A DNA stretch of 64,000 bases, from IMG/VR virus record IMGVR_UViG_3300037297_000066, positions 186,001 through 250,000 of that record. One strand, 5' to 3'. The DNA is from a virus. The notes beneath the pieces are model-generated. The model had not been told where the DNA came from. It did not search any database and saw nothing but the letters and a program-made list of their open reading frames with translations. The position numbers and the translations under genes were made by a program. Positions 1 to 8,514 of the stretch are shown in pieces. Position 1 is the stretch's first letter, and every line of letters begins with the position of its first letter.

Positions 1-518
1 TCGTACCCCAGAAAGTTCAGAATAGCTCGGGTGATGTCGTCTTGAAGGAAGCTCCGGCCTTGAGCGACTCGAAACTGGAGCTCCTCCGGTGAAAGCAAGT
101 GGCTCCCGGCCAACGCTAGCCTCTGGTACACCGCAACGTCCCACTCACCATCATCAGGACGGTACCACGTAGCCGCAGCGCCCAAGAAGTACTCCCCTAA
201 CCTAGAGCCCCCGTGGAATGCCTCCTCAACCGCCTCCACCAAATGCACGTACCGGGCCCCCGGCTCGCCTCGGAAGGGCCCCTCATAGGAAGGCCCCGAC
301 TCCTTCCTCGACAGCGCTTCCATGATGAAAGGCGTTAGAGGGATCGGGATCTGACTTAGATCCTGAGGGATCTCCCTTCCGCTGGAAGTGACCGCCCACA
401 CAGTGAAGACCCCTCCCTTTGGAACCACTTGGATCTCGTACCAGGAAGTCGAATCCTCGCTCTCGGCTACCCTGTACATATCCGTTCCCACCAGCTTGCT
501 GGAAGCGACGATCTTCAT
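1..518 (-). CDS. Array-family protein 1 (ND+CD), cut by window edge
   Basis: The gene runs off the left edge after about 172 codons. The N-domain has a strand-rich start and IPIPLTPFIMEAL near residues 57-69. The C-domain has WYRPDDGEWD, LSPEELQFR and FLQDDITRAIL. The ATG overlaps the stop of the upstream gene (ATGA). Function is unknown; this is one of at least 14 tandem relatives. Confidence 0.85.
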   Translation of the reverse strand, partial: MKIVASSKLVGTDMYRVAESEDSTSWYEIQVVPKGGVFTVWAVTSSGREIPQDLSQIPIPLTPFIMEALSRKESGPSYEGPFRGEPGARYVHLVEAVEEAFHGGSRLGEYFLGAAATWYRPDDGEWDVAVYQRLALAGSHLLSPEELQFRVAQGRSFLQDDITRAILNFLGY

Positions 519-1039
519 GCCTGCCCCCGAGCCCTACTCACCACCTCCACAATGGCTCGGGTGATAGCCTCTGGAGAGTAGGCGTTTTCATGAGACCGAC
601 GTAATTGCCGTTCTTGCTCCGTCAAGTCTAGATGGTAATGGCTGACAACGTATTGGTACACCTCAGGATCCCAATCAGAATCACTGGGGTAGTGCCACCT
701 TTCCGCAGCCAAGTAACCCCCCAAGTTGTGCCAGAGCTCCACCTCCCTCTCAACCACACTCACCAACAGGTCGTAGCCATACTCAGGACCCTGAGGGTCT
801 CCTTGGAAGACCCCCTGGTAAGGCCCAAGCTCCCCTTTCGACAAGCTCAGAGCTTCCAGAATGGAGGGCAGCAGGAACAACGGTATAGCCCCAATCCGGA
901 CAGGAGAGCCCCCCTCAAGGACCTCGTAGAGATACACCACCATCCCCACCCGGATCTGGTAGCTAACCCGAGAGGCTCTGCTCTCAGCCACCGTGTAGGT
1001 GTCTAAGCCCTCCACGGTCTCAACGCCAATGAGCTTCAC
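515..1039 (-). CDS. Array-family protein 2 (ND+CD)
   Basis: 174 residues. The N-domain opens MKLIGVE and contains IPLFLLPSILEAL; the C-domain contains WHYPSDSDWD, LTEQERQLR and YSPEAITRAIVEVV. The start is GTG, overlapping the upstream stop as GTGA, so it is probably translationally coupled to array protein 3. No catalytic motif or signal peptide is visible. Function unknown. Confidence 0.87.
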   Translation of the reverse strand: MKLIGVETVEGLDTYTVAESRASRVSYQIRVGMVVYLYEVLEGGSPVRIGAIPLFLLPSILEALSLSKGELGPYQGVFQGDPQGPEYGYDLLVSVVEREVELWHNLGGYLAAERWHYPSDSDWDPEVYQYVVSHYHLDLTEQERQLRRSHENAYSPEAITRAIVEVVSRARGQA

Positions 1040-1599
1040 GGTTCAGGCTCCCGTAGCCGTGTCACCACCTCCACCACAGCCCGGGTGATGCTTTCCTGAC
1101 CGTACGTCTTACCCCTTATCAACCGAAACCGACACTCCCCGTTGGTAAGTCGGTACATATCGTTGTTCACCACATAGAGGTATTGACTTCGAGTCCAGTC
1201 CGACCTCCGAGGGTTGACCCAGTTGTTGACAGTGCGAGAATGCCGGTAGGTACCAAGGCCGCTCGATCTCGACTGAGCAAAAGCCGCCTCCACTTGCCCG
1301 ACTAACCTTTTGTAACTCGCAGAACGATCCCCAGGCTCCTCCCCAAAGGACCCCACACAAGGGACCTGCTCGCCCCGGGTGGCCTCCAGGATGAACGGAG
1401 TCAGAAAGATCGGAATCGAGTTCAACCGGATTGGGTGCCCTTCCAAAGACGCCCAGTGCCACACCTGGTAGGACCCTCGCCCTCTTTCAGGGCCATCGGT
1501 CCGATAGACACGGATCTCGTAGCCCTCAGACTCAGACTCATCAACGGCTACCCGATAAGTGTCGAGACCGTCTTGCCTGTGCTTCCCAATGAAATGCAT
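1036..1599 (-). CDS. Array-family protein 3 (ND+CD), first gene of its unit
   Basis: 187 residues: IPIFLTPFILEA in the N-domain, SFGEEPGD in the linker, then GLGTYRHS, a W-rich stretch and YGQESITRAVVEVV in the C-domain. The ATG lies 7 nt after the TACGGT of an L-box that overlaps the end of the upstream gene. Proteins 2 and 1 probably follow on the same transcript. Function unknown. Confidence 0.87.
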   Translation of the reverse strand: MHFIGKHRQDGLDTYRVAVDESESEGYEIRVYRTDGPERGRGSYQVWHWASLEGHPIRLNSIPIFLTPFILEATRGEQVPCVGSFGEEPGDRSASYKRLVGQVEAAFAQSRSSGLGTYRHSRTVNNWVNPRRSDWTRSQYLYVVNNDMYRLTNGECRFRLIRGKTYGQESITRAVVEVVTRLREPEP

Positions 1600-1604
1600 C
1601 CATC

Positions 1605-2162
1605 CTACCGTACACCAAGAGACGCCCCAAACCGCCGACTAAGTACCTCCAGGACCGCTTGGGTGATCTCCGCTTGAGTGAACCGCATCCCCAGTCGAAG
1701 CCGAAACTGAACCTCTTCAGCTGTGAAAAAGTACCCCTCACTCATCGCTACCCCCCGGTAAGCCTCCTCACTCCACCCAACCTGGCCCGGCTCATACCAA
1801 TCCCCCTCAAACGTTCGGTAACTCCCCAACGCAACACCACTAGACTCACTCTCTTCCTCGATCATTTGAACCAGGGCAGCGTAGTCGGAGCTCCCCCCAC
1901 CCTCCCTAAAAGGGCCCTCCCCACACGGGGCAGGCTCAGCAGCCAACAACTGCAAAATGAACGTAACTAGTCCCTCGGGTAGCCAGTCTGCCGCCCCGAA
2001 GAAACGATTCCCACTCCGACGTTGAAGCACATCGAAATGCCTTCCTCCTTCTGAGCCCTTACGGCGAACCAAGATCTTGTAGGCAGTGGTGCCCGGCCCC
2101 TCCGAGACCTCACAAACCATCACGTGACCGCTGTTATTGAACTCGGTGATCCCAAAGCCCAC
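1605..2162 (-). CDS. Array-family protein 4 (ND+CD)
   Basis: 185 residues from a GTG at 2162, chosen because it sits 4 nt after the upstream stop, has GGGAG ahead of it, and gives the normal family length. The longer frame would run deep into the upstream gene. It has GEGPFREGG in the linker, GSYRTFEGDWYEPGQVGW, AEEVQFR and FTQAEITQAVLEVL. Function unknown. Confidence 0.82.
   Translation of the reverse strand: MGFGITEFNNSGHVMVCEVSEGPGTTAYKILVRRKGSEGGRHFDVLQRRSGNRFFGAADWLPEGLVTFILQLLAAEPAPCGEGPFREGGGSSDYAALVQMIEEESESSGVALGSYRTFEGDWYEPGQVGWSEEAYRGVAMSEGYFFTAEEVQFRLRLGMRFTQAEITQAVLEVLSRRFGASLGVR
1607..1616 (-). promoter_or_regulatory. L-box promoter of array protein 3
   Basis: GGTGTACGGT on the minus strand; TACGGT is 7 nt from the ATG, predicting a leaderless mRNA. 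Confidence 0.6.
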
Positions 2163-2166
2163 TACC

Positions 2167-2775
2167 TTACTCCCTACTGCGACGCTCGTACAACACGTCC
2201 AAAACAGCCTGGGCAATGTCCTCACGACTGTAGCCGTCCTGGTACGCAGTGGCATAGAAATTCAGCTCATCCGGCCGAAGCTGAACCGGGGGCCGCAGTG
2301 CCTCAAAGTAACCAGCCTGAGACCAATCAGGGTCGGAAAACATAACCCACCCACCCCCACGCCTGGGATACGCCCCCGTCACAGTCCCCACACTGACAGA
2401 CCTGTGCGCCCACAACCTCAAGTGCTCAAGGTCGAGATCGTTAGCATCGTACCCTGACTCACTACCATCCTCGTAGTCCCAGGCAGGCTCCCCTCTCCAC
2501 ACACCCTCAGGAATAGTGCCCTCCGGCACTCCCCCAGCCTCCTGACAAACCCAAAGGATCGATGTGAGCAGGCTCATGGGCCAAAACAGCTCCAACTCCC
2601 ACCCTTGGGGGGCCAACCGACGGATTTGAACCACCGGGGAACTCTTCGGGTCAACCTGAACCTCAACCCGGTACCTGCAGCTCGTGTCCTCGGACCACAC
2701 CACCTCACGTTGGTAGATCTGAGTGGCCCCCTCCTGCCTCGTGGAATCTCGTCCAGCGACTACAATCCAGGTCAC
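2167..2775 (-). CDS. Array-family protein 5, divergent member
   Basis: 202 residues and the most divergent full-length member. The N-domain core reads PMSLLTSILWVCQEAGG instead of IP.FL.PFIL. The C-domain keeps GAYPRRGGGWVMFSDPDWS, LRPDELNF and YSREDIAQAVLDVL. Its ATG overlaps the stop of protein 6 (ATGA). Function unknown. Confidence 0.82.
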   Translation of the reverse strand: MTWIVVAGRDSTRQEGATQIYQREVVWSEDTSCRYRVEVQVDPKSSPVVQIRRLAPQGWELELFWPMSLLTSILWVCQEAGGVPEGTIPEGVWRGEPAWDYEDGSESGYDANDLDLEHLRLWAHRSVSVGTVTGAYPRRGGGWVMFSDPDWSQAGYFEALRPPVQLRPDELNFYATAYQDGYSREDIAQAVLDVLYERRSRE

Positions 2776-3350
2776 TGACGCCCCCTACCGTGGCTCATCA
2801 AGCGTGCCTCAGTTTCCCGGAAGACCCGTATCCGAACCCGGTCACCAACGAAAGGCCCCTGACGAGTCAGCACGGCCACCCGAAACATACCCCGGTCCAA
2901 AACCCGGACCCATGCGTGGAAGAAGCCAGCATCGTTCACCCACATCGCTCGAACAATCCCGTAGAACTCTTGATACTCACGCCCACGAGCATCCACAAGG
3001 TAGTTTACTCCCTCCTCCCACTCGACGTGGCTCCCTAATGACTCACGCACCAGCGGCTCCTCCTCTACCCCCTGAACAGCCTGAGGGTCGGAAAACGCTC
3101 CCATCTGGTCCGGCCTACGAACCTCCGAGAACGCCTTCATGATGAAGGGCAACAACTTCTCTGGGATGGTATGAAGCACAATGCGGCGCCAGCTCATGTC
3201 CTGATCTTGAACGTAGACCTCGAATTGGTACGGGTGATGGATCTGGGTGGGAGAGTAAACCCACAGCTCGTACCGGGGCCAACCCTCCAGAGTCTCACCG
3301 ATCACGTAGACCGTTTTGACCCCCTCACACTGGGTGTCGAGAATATGCAC
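2772..3350 (-). CDS. Array-family N-domain fused to a different C-terminal domain
   Basis: 192 residues. Residues 1-85 are a normal family N-domain (YVIGETLEGW, IPEKLLPFIMKAF). From about residue 100 the C-domain is replaced by a V/R/F-rich stretch (AWVRVLDRGMFRVAVL, GPFVGDRVRIRVF) suggestive of a small beta-barrel, which is inference. GTG start, overlapping the upstream TAG by one base. It indicates domain shuffling within the array. Confidence 0.8.
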   Translation of the reverse strand: MHILDTQCEGVKTVYVIGETLEGWPRYELWVYSPTQIHHPYQFEVYVQDQDMSWRRIVLHTIPEKLLPFIMKAFSEVRRPDQMGAFSDPQAVQGVEEEPLVRESLGSHVEWEEGVNYLVDARGREYQEFYGIVRAMWVNDAGFFHAWVRVLDRGMFRVAVLTRQGPFVGDRVRIRVFRETEARLMSHGRGRQ

Positions 3351-4186
3351 TAGAACGGAACCTGCCTGTCGTGGATCGCCTGAATCACAGCCTCAGTGAT
3401 AGCCTCTTGGCCGTAGGCAGGTTCATGCTCATGCCTAAACCTACGCTCACCTCCGCTCAAAAAGATAGGGAGTATCTGGACCGTGCGCCGGTACTCACCA
3501 GGATCCCAAAGGATATTCCAAGCCGACATGAACTCCCCATCAACCAGAAGATAGTTTCCTAACCTCTGGCCTTCGTTCAAGGCCCTCTCAACCAACGCCC
3601 CCAATCGAACGGGGGGCTCAGTCTGAACAACAGGCTCGGGAATACGAGACGCCCCCACCACTTCCAAGATCGCTTCCGTGATCTCATCCTGGCTGAACAC
3701 CCTCCCATGGTCCCGCCGAAAACACTCCTCGGGAATGTCCGAGGCTCCTACACCATGCGTGTAAGCGTTCCGGTACTCAGCCTCATCCCAGTCGGAATCT
3801 CTAATCCCGTGCCAGACCTCGTCGGCATAATAACCCCCCAAATCCACCCCCCTCTCCAGGGCCTCACCCACCCGGTCCCTCAGGTAGGACAAGGCCCGAT
3901 CCAATGAGGCGGTGTGGCCCACCGGTTCCTGAAAGAGCTCTTCCTGGCAAGAAGTAGGCTGGCTCAGAGCTTGTAGGATGAACGGCACCAAGAAGAGAGG
4001 CACCATGTCGATCGGCTGAGAAACCCCTCTAACCGTAGCTCGATGACGCACCTGGTATGCATCCCCTTCCTCCGCAGGATCCAAAGGAGGAACTACCCAG
4101 ATCTCATACCAAGAAACAGAGTCCTCCCGCTCGGCCACTTTGAAGGCTTTCCCCTTGACGAGCTTCTGCAGCGGGATGAACAACAT
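3350..4186 (-). CDS. Array-family protein 7 with duplicated C-domain (ND+CD+CD)
   Basis: 278 residues. One N-domain (VPLFLVPFILQAL) is followed by two C-domains, each ending in an I-T-motif helix (FSQDEITEAILEVV and YGQEAITEAVIQAI). The ATG lies 6 nt after L-box TATGGT; the longer frame starts inside the promoter. Probably the first gene of a unit with proteins 6, 5 and 4. Function unknown. Confidence 0.88.
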   Translation of the reverse strand: MLFIPLQKLVKGKAFKVAEREDSVSWYEIWVVPPLDPAEEGDAYQVRHRATVRGVSQPIDMVPLFLVPFILQALSQPTSCQEELFQEPVGHTASLDRALSYLRDRVGEALERGVDLGGYYADEVWHGIRDSDWDEAEYRNAYTHGVGASDIPEECFRRDHGRVFSQDEITEAILEVVGASRIPEPVVQTEPPVRLGALVERALNEGQRLGNYLLVDGEFMSAWNILWDPGEYRRTVQILPIFLSGGERRFRHEHEPAYGQEAITEAVIQAIHDRQVPF

Positions 4187-4192
4187 GCCCTC

Positions 4193-4202
4193 ACCATACA
4201 CC
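4193..4202 (-). promoter_or_regulatory. L-box promoter of array protein 7
   Basis: GGTGTATGGT, then GAGGGC, then ATG. It fits in the 21-bp gap after protein 8. Confidence 0.65.
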
Positions 4203-4207
4203 ACAGG

Positions 4208-4756
4208 TCAAATCCCCATTCGCCTCAAAACCCTCAGGATGGCCTGCGTGATCTCATCCTGAAAGAAACTCCGACCCCACATGATCCGAAACCGGAGCTC
4301 ATCCAGGGAGGGATTATCACCGGCATCCTCAACCGTCTCCCGGTACTCGTCAGCGTCCCACCCCTCATCACCAGGAAAGAACCAGTCCCCTTGAAGGGAG
4401 CCCGTAGGATAGGCCCCCAAGGCAAGATCATCCTCTCCCAAAGCCCTCTCTACAGCTGTCTCCAAAGCGGACTCTGAAGTAACTTCCCCGCTGGAAGCCT
4501 CACCCCCGAAAGGCCCCTCTTTTACCGAAACACGCTCCCACTCCAACACCTGGAGCGCAAATGGTACCAAGCAGGCCGGAAGCCCCTTCAGAGGGACAAC
4601 CTGCCCATACCGTAACTGCTTGGCCGCATGTACCCGTAGACTGGTCTCGCTCTCAGCCGGACGAACCATCAGGTGGTACGGACCAGCGTCACCCTCTTCC
4701 TCCCCAATGAGGTAAACCCTACCTTGATGGGAGTGCTCAACCCCGATGATCTTCAT
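4208..4756 (-). CDS. Array-family protein 8 (ND+CD)
   Basis: 182 residues. The N-domain is MKIIGVE...YLIGEEEG...CLVPFALQVL, the linker EGPFGGEAS, and the C-domain GAYPTGSLQGDWFFPGDEGWD, LDELRFR and FFQDEITQAILRVL. It is acidic in the middle. The ATG overlaps the stop of protein 9 (ATGA). Function unknown. Confidence 0.87.
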   Translation of the reverse strand: MKIIGVEHSHQGRVYLIGEEEGDAGPYHLMVRPAESETSLRVHAAKQLRYGQVVPLKGLPACLVPFALQVLEWERVSVKEGPFGGEASSGEVTSESALETAVERALGEDDLALGAYPTGSLQGDWFFPGDEGWDADEYRETVEDAGDNPSLDELRFRIMWGRSFFQDEITQAILRVLRRMGI

Positions 4757-5343
4757 GTGTCCAAAAAGCTCCGAAGAATTTCGTCTATGACGGCCATAAT
4801 AGCCCGGGTGATCTCCTCCTGCGTAAACCGAGCCCCCTGAGTGAGCCGGAATACCACCTCCTCAGAGCTGAGCTGAGAGGGTCGCTCTCTCACAACCGCC
4901 AGGTACTCCTGGAGCTCCCACTGGGGAACCGTAAACCTAACCCATATAGGAGGCCCCATCCCGATCCGGTTGGAGTTGGAATAAGCCCCAAGCCACTGTC
5001 CCTGATGTATAACCTGAGCCACCTCGTGCCTCAATGCCCCCACATCAGGTGTGTAGTCCTCAGGCTCATCCCCAAACGCTCCCCCCTTGGGTAATCCGGA
5101 CCTCAACCCAAAATTGGTCACCTGCAGGATGAACGGGACGAGAAAGCTGGGAACCACTCCCAGGCGGTTAGGGGGACCCCCAGCGCCATTCTGATGAAAG
5201 ACCGCAAAGTGCTCCCTGTCACCCCCAGGGTTGTACACCCGGATCACGTAGACGTAGGGAGACTCATCATCCTCCGTTACCTTGTAGACAGCCGGGTTGA
5301 ACCCCGTCTCGGTGCCTTTACGCTCGGTACTGAGTATCCTCAC
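4753..5343 (-). CDS. Array-family protein 9 (ND+CD)
   Basis: 196 residues from a GTG exactly 6 nt after TATGGT (MRILSTERKG), matching the RIL start of proteins 11 and 13. Landmarks are VPSFLVPFILQV, GAFGDEPED, LSSEEVVFR and FTQEEITRAIMAVI. The longer ATG frame begins upstream of the promoter and is rejected. Function unknown. Confidence 0.87.
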   Translation of the reverse strand: MRILSTERKGTETGFNPAVYKVTEDDESPYVYVIRVYNPGGDREHFAVFHQNGAGGPPNRLGVVPSFLVPFILQVTNFGLRSGLPKGGAFGDEPEDYTPDVGALRHEVAQVIHQGQWLGAYSNSNRIGMGPPIWVRFTVPQWELQEYLAVVRERPSQLSSEEVVFRLTQGARFTQEEITRAIMAVIDEILRSFLDT

Positions 5344-5349
5344 TCCCCC

Positions 5350-5359
5350 ACCATACACC
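5350..5359 (-). promoter_or_regulatory. L-box promoter of array protein 9
   Basis: GGTGTATGGT, then GGGGGA, then GTG; the promoter sits in a 19-bp gap between genes. Confidence 0.65.
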
Positions 5360-5362
5360 AAA

Positions 5363-5920
5363 TCACCCCGGGCCCCGCCATTTCCCCACCACCTCCACAA
5401 TGGCTCGGGTGATCTCGTCTTGATTGAAGGTCCGGCCCCACTCTAACCGAAACCGGATCTCAGCCGAGGAACTCTCCTCCCCCCAGTTGATTACACGCTC
5501 TCGGTACTCATCAGGATCCCACTCTGGATCCTGATGATTGCGTCGTACCATCCAGCCGTCCTGCCGGGTGGTATCACGTATGTAATAGGACCCTAAATCT
5601 ACCCTATCCAAAACCCCCCTAACCGCCTCCAGGAGCTCCGAGTAGTCCCGGGTGGCCCATCCCTTAGCTTCCTCCCCAAACGCTCCCACAGGGGCAGTAG
5701 GGGGCCCTCCAAGCGCTTCCAGGATGAAGGGCAGCAAAAAGGACGGAGTCCGTTCTAGTTTTACACTGGGACCACCCCGAGAGTTACGACGGTAGGTAGC
5801 AAAGTGAGCCCCCATGGACGAACGAAGCACCTCAATCCGATAGGTCTCTTCAGATGCCTCGTCCTCGGCCAGAACATACAAAGTCGTGTCCCTACTCGGG
5901 AGCACCTCGATGATCCGCAT
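5363..5920 (-). CDS. Array-family protein 10 (ND+CD)
   Basis: 185 residues from the ATG at 5920 (a GTG directly upstream is also possible; GGGGAG precedes both). The N-domain is close to that of protein 12 (LAEDE.SEETYRIEV and RGGPSVK shared), a sign of recent duplication. C-domain: WDPDEYRERV and FNQDEITRAIVEVV. Function unknown. Confidence 0.86.
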   Translation of the reverse strand: MRIIEVLPSRDTTLYVLAEDEASEETYRIEVLRSSMGAHFATYRRNSRGGPSVKLERTPSFLLPFILEALGGPPTAPVGAFGEEAKGWATRDYSELLEAVRGVLDRVDLGSYYIRDTTRQDGWMVRRNHQDPEWDPDEYRERVINWGEESSSAEIRFRLEWGRTFNQDEITRAIVEVVGKWRGPG

Positions 5921-5929
5921 CACTCTCCC

Positions 5930-6727
5930 CTACCTGGCACGACCCAGCAGCCCCTGCACCACCAAGTCGGTGATCAATGCCTGGCTATGCCCAAAGCCGT
6001 TTTCACTGCGGAACTGACGCTCCTCCCGAGTCAGATTGTGGGTAAAATAGGTGGCTGTGTGCCGATACCGCTCAGCATCCCAGACAGCATCCTCAGGGTA
6101 AGTCCACACCCCCTCATTATCGCTCGGGTAGGCCCCCAAAGGCACACCCTCGTTCAAAGCGTCGAAAACCCGGGTTCGGAGCGGGGCCTCCTGCCCAGAT
6201 CCTTCAGAATTAGGCCCACGAGCCTGAGCCTGCTCCAGCACAACCTCCACAACCGCCTCCGTAATGGCCTCCTGGGTTAACATCTGGCCGGGGTGGAGCC
6301 TAAATTGGATCTCATTGTCAGCAAGATGGTAGCCCTCGTTCAAACTCACACGCCGGTACTCGTTGGCATCCCACCTGGGATTGCTGGGCATTATCCACCC
6401 AGAATCAGGAGGCCCGGTCTGATAGGTCCCAAAACCAACACCTGTGTCCCTGATCAACCGAACCAGATCCGAAGGGTCCCCCGAAAGGGACTCCCCCGAG
6501 AACTCACTCCCCACCCGAGCCCGAGTGGAAACCACTTCCAGAATGAACGGAAGCAAAGCCACCGGGATGGTCTGGAGCCTTACACAGTCCTCCCGCTCGC
6601 AACGGTAGATCTCTAAAAAGCTGTTTTCCTGATAAAAACATAGCTCGTATTTCGGCCGGCAATCCGGACCCTCCCCAATCACGTAGATCTTAGAAGTCCC
6701 CCTTCGCCTGGTGTCGAGTATCCTCAC
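5930..6727 (-). CDS. Array-family protein 11 with duplicated C-domain (ND+CD+CD)
   Basis: 265 residues from a GTG 6 nt after L-box TATGGT. The N-domain contains IPVALLPFILEVV. Two C-domains follow: WDANEYRRV with LTQEAITEAVVEVV, and WDAERYRHT with HSQALITDLVVQGL, joined by a polar linker. Protein 10 follows after 9 nt. Function unknown. Confidence 0.88.
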   Translation of the reverse strand: MRILDTRRRGTSKIYVIGEGPDCRPKYELCFYQENSFLEIYRCEREDCVRLQTIPVALLPFILEVVSTRARVGSEFSGESLSGDPSDLVRLIRDTGVGFGTYQTGPPDSGWIMPSNPRWDANEYRRVSLNEGYHLADNEIQFRLHPGQMLTQEAITEAVVEVVLEQAQARGPNSEGSGQEAPLRTRVFDALNEGVPLGAYPSDNEGVWTYPEDAVWDAERYRHTATYFTHNLTREERQFRSENGFGHSQALITDLVVQGLLGRAR

Positions 6728-6733
6728 TCCCCC

Positions 6734-6743
6734 ACCATACACC
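6734..6743 (-). promoter_or_regulatory. L-box promoter of array protein 11
   Basis: GGTGTATGGT, then GGGGGA, then GTG. Confidence 0.65.
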
Positions 6744-6746
6744 GAC

Positions 6747-7619
6747 TTACCCCGGGCTCGAACCAGAGTCCGTGCCCCCAATAATCCCGCTCTCCCGCAA
6801 CTCCTCCACCACAGCCCGGGTGATGGCCTCACTCCCATAGCTCGAAATAGCACCCCTGAACCGTCGCTCCCCTTCGCTCAAATCTACGTTGGAATGACGG
6901 GCCACCCGCTCATAAACCTCAGATACCCAGCACACCATCTCAGGGGTAACCCATTGACCGTTCAGAGATAGATAGGACCCTAGGGATACCCCAGAGCTCA
7001 AAGCTTCACTCACCCTGGCCCTCAACATCCCAAGGGAAGGCGCCTCCTCCACACTCCTATCCCTCCACCGGGGCTCAGCCAGTACCTCCACAATGGCCCG
7101 AGTGATCTCATCCTGGCCAAAGGTCCGGCCCCACAAAAGTCGGAACTCTAGCTCCTCAGGTGAAAGCTCGGCCCCAGACTCGGAAACATAGTCTAGGTAC
7201 TCTGCCTCGTCCCACCCAGGATCGTCCCTGTAGCGAAACGTATACCCCGGTCGCTGCTCTGGCCTAGGAACCGGATAGCTCCCAAGGTAAGGGCCCTCCT
7301 CCAAAGCTGCTCTCGCTACCTCCAAAAGCTCCTGGTAGTCGTGGGTGACCCAACCCCTAGGCTCTTCCCCAAACGCCCCAGTCGGGAACCCGAAGCCATC
7401 CCCGAGCACCTGAAGCACACAAGGCATCAGGAAGGAAGGGACATGCTCCATTTTCACACTGGGACCCCCACGGGCCTGACGGCAGTAGACAGCGAAGTAA
7501 AGCGTTCCCCTCGCACCCCTCATTACCTCAATCCGATAGGTCTCCTCAGACTCCTCGTCCTCAGCCAGTCTGTAGTGGGTCCTATTCTCACCCCGGATGG
7601 TGTCGATGACCCGTAGCAT
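6747..7619 (-). CDS. Array-family protein 12 with duplicated C-domain (ND+CD+CD)
   Basis: 290 residues from the ATG 6 nt after TATGGT. The N-domain contains VPSFLMPCVLQVL and GAFGEEPRGW. The first C-domain has LSPEELEFR and FGQDEITRAIVEVL; the second has LSEGERRFR and YGSEAITRAVVEEL. The N-domain is most like protein 10 and the three-domain layout is like protein 11. Function unknown. Confidence 0.88.
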   Translation of the reverse strand: MLRVIDTIRGENRTHYRLAEDEESEETYRIEVMRGARGTLYFAVYCRQARGGPSVKMEHVPSFLMPCVLQVLGDGFGFPTGAFGEEPRGWVTHDYQELLEVARAALEEGPYLGSYPVPRPEQRPGYTFRYRDDPGWDEAEYLDYVSESGAELSPEELEFRLLWGRTFGQDEITRAIVEVLAEPRWRDRSVEEAPSLGMLRARVSEALSSGVSLGSYLSLNGQWVTPEMVCWVSEVYERVARHSNVDLSEGERRFRGAISSYGSEAITRAVVEELRESGIIGGTDSGSSPG

Positions 7620-7625
7620 GCCCCC

Positions 7626-7635
7626 ACCATACACC
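7626..7635 (-). promoter_or_regulatory. L-box promoter of array protein 12
   Basis: GGTGTATGGT, then GGGGGC, then ATG. Confidence 0.65.
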
Positions 7636-7641
7636 AGAACC

Positions 7642-8190
7642 TCAGGGGAACGTCCCCACTCGCTCCCCCAAGAGCAGGAGAACCTCCCGGGTGATCTCCT
7701 CCTGCGTAAACCGAGCCCCATGGCGAAGCCGAAACCGAACCTCCTCCGGCGTGAGTAGATTCCCCCAATACTGAACTACCCTCTCGTACTCCTCAGAATC
7801 CCACCCCTCACGCCCGGGCTCGGACCACCCCCCTCCATGGACCCTCTGGTAGCTCCCTAGCTCTACCCCCACCTCCTGGAAAAACTCCTCAACCAGCTGG
7901 GCCAGAGAGTCCGGGCCCTCAGGAGCGTCTAGAAATGGGCCCTCATAAGCCCCAGGGTCCTCCCCCATGGCCTGTAGGACAAAAGGCACCAGTCTGAATG
8001 GAACGGCCTTCAACTCTACCCACGCAACCCCAAAATCGCTCCGATAGTAGATGTGGACAAACCCGAGCTCCTGAGTGGAAGGGGCCGGACGTACCCAAAT
8101 CCGAAACAGAATGGGAGAACCCTCGCTCTCCCCTACCGTGTGGACGAAAGTCAGGTCCTCAGACCGCTGCTCGACCTTGAGAATGCGCAC
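7642..8190 (-). CDS. Array-family protein 13 (ND+CD)
   Basis: 182 residues from a GTG 6 nt after TATGGT (MRILKVEQ). The N-domain ends VPFRLVPFVLQAM; the linker is YEGPFLDAPEG; the C-domain has WDSEEYERV, LTPEEVRFR and FTQEEITREVLLLL. It forms its own unit, with a hairpin element upstream. Function unknown. Confidence 0.87.
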   Translation of the reverse strand: MRILKVEQRSEDLTFVHTVGESEGSPILFRIWVRPAPSTQELGFVHIYYRSDFGVAWVELKAVPFRLVPFVLQAMGEDPGAYEGPFLDAPEGPDSLAQLVEEFFQEVGVELGSYQRVHGGGWSEPGREGWDSEEYERVVQYWGNLLTPEEVRFRLRHGARFTQEEITREVLLLLGERVGTFP

Positions 8191-8196
8191 CCCTTC

Positions 8197-8206
8197 ACCA
8201 TACACG
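8197..8206 (-). promoter_or_regulatory. L-box promoter of array protein 13
   Basis: CGTGTATGGT (first base off consensus), then GAAGGG, then GTG. Confidence 0.55.
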
Positions 8207-8226
8207 AGCACACCCCCACTCCTCCA

Positions 8227-8266
8227 GGGGGAAGAACCCTTGCGGGATGAGAAGAGTCCTTCCCCC
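8227..8266 (-). terminator. Hairpin element, copy 1
   Basis: GGGGGAAG pairs with CTTCCCCC across about 24 nt, and the stem can extend by three weaker pairs. The core TTGCGGGATGAGAAG (plus-strand reading) recurs at 9309-9323. It lies downstream of the 8494-9245 operon on the minus strand and just before the next promoter, so termination is likely. There is no long U-tract. Confidence 0.4.
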
Positions 8267-8307
8267 TCCAACTTGACCCTTTAACCCAAACCTGTGAGAA
8301 TTGGCCC

Positions 8308-8514
8308 ATGGCCCCAAAACCTGACCTGGCCTCAGTCTTCAAGGCGCTAGACGCTCACGACCTGCCCTTCCTGTCCAATATGGGCCAAAGCACCGCCCAC
8401 CTCCTGGACGAGAATAACCCCAACGGGGTGGTCGTCCTCCGGGATGAGAGAGGAAATGACCGCCTCTACATGCCCCGTAGCGTCTGGGATGAGCTACGAG
8501 CTGGCAGATGCTAG
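8308..8514 (+). CDS. Small hypothetical protein, opposite to the array
   Basis: 68 residues, charged, with VVVLRDERGNDRLYMPRSVWDEL near the C-terminus. It is the only plus-strand candidate in the first 11 kb and its end overlaps the C-domain-only gene by 21 bp. GAGAAT lies 6 nt before the ATG, a weak promoter match. It is plausible from composition but not recognised. Confidence 0.45.
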   Translation: MAPKPDLASVFKALDAHDLPFLSNMGQSTAHLLDENNPNGVVVLRDERGNDRLYMPRSVWDELRAGRC

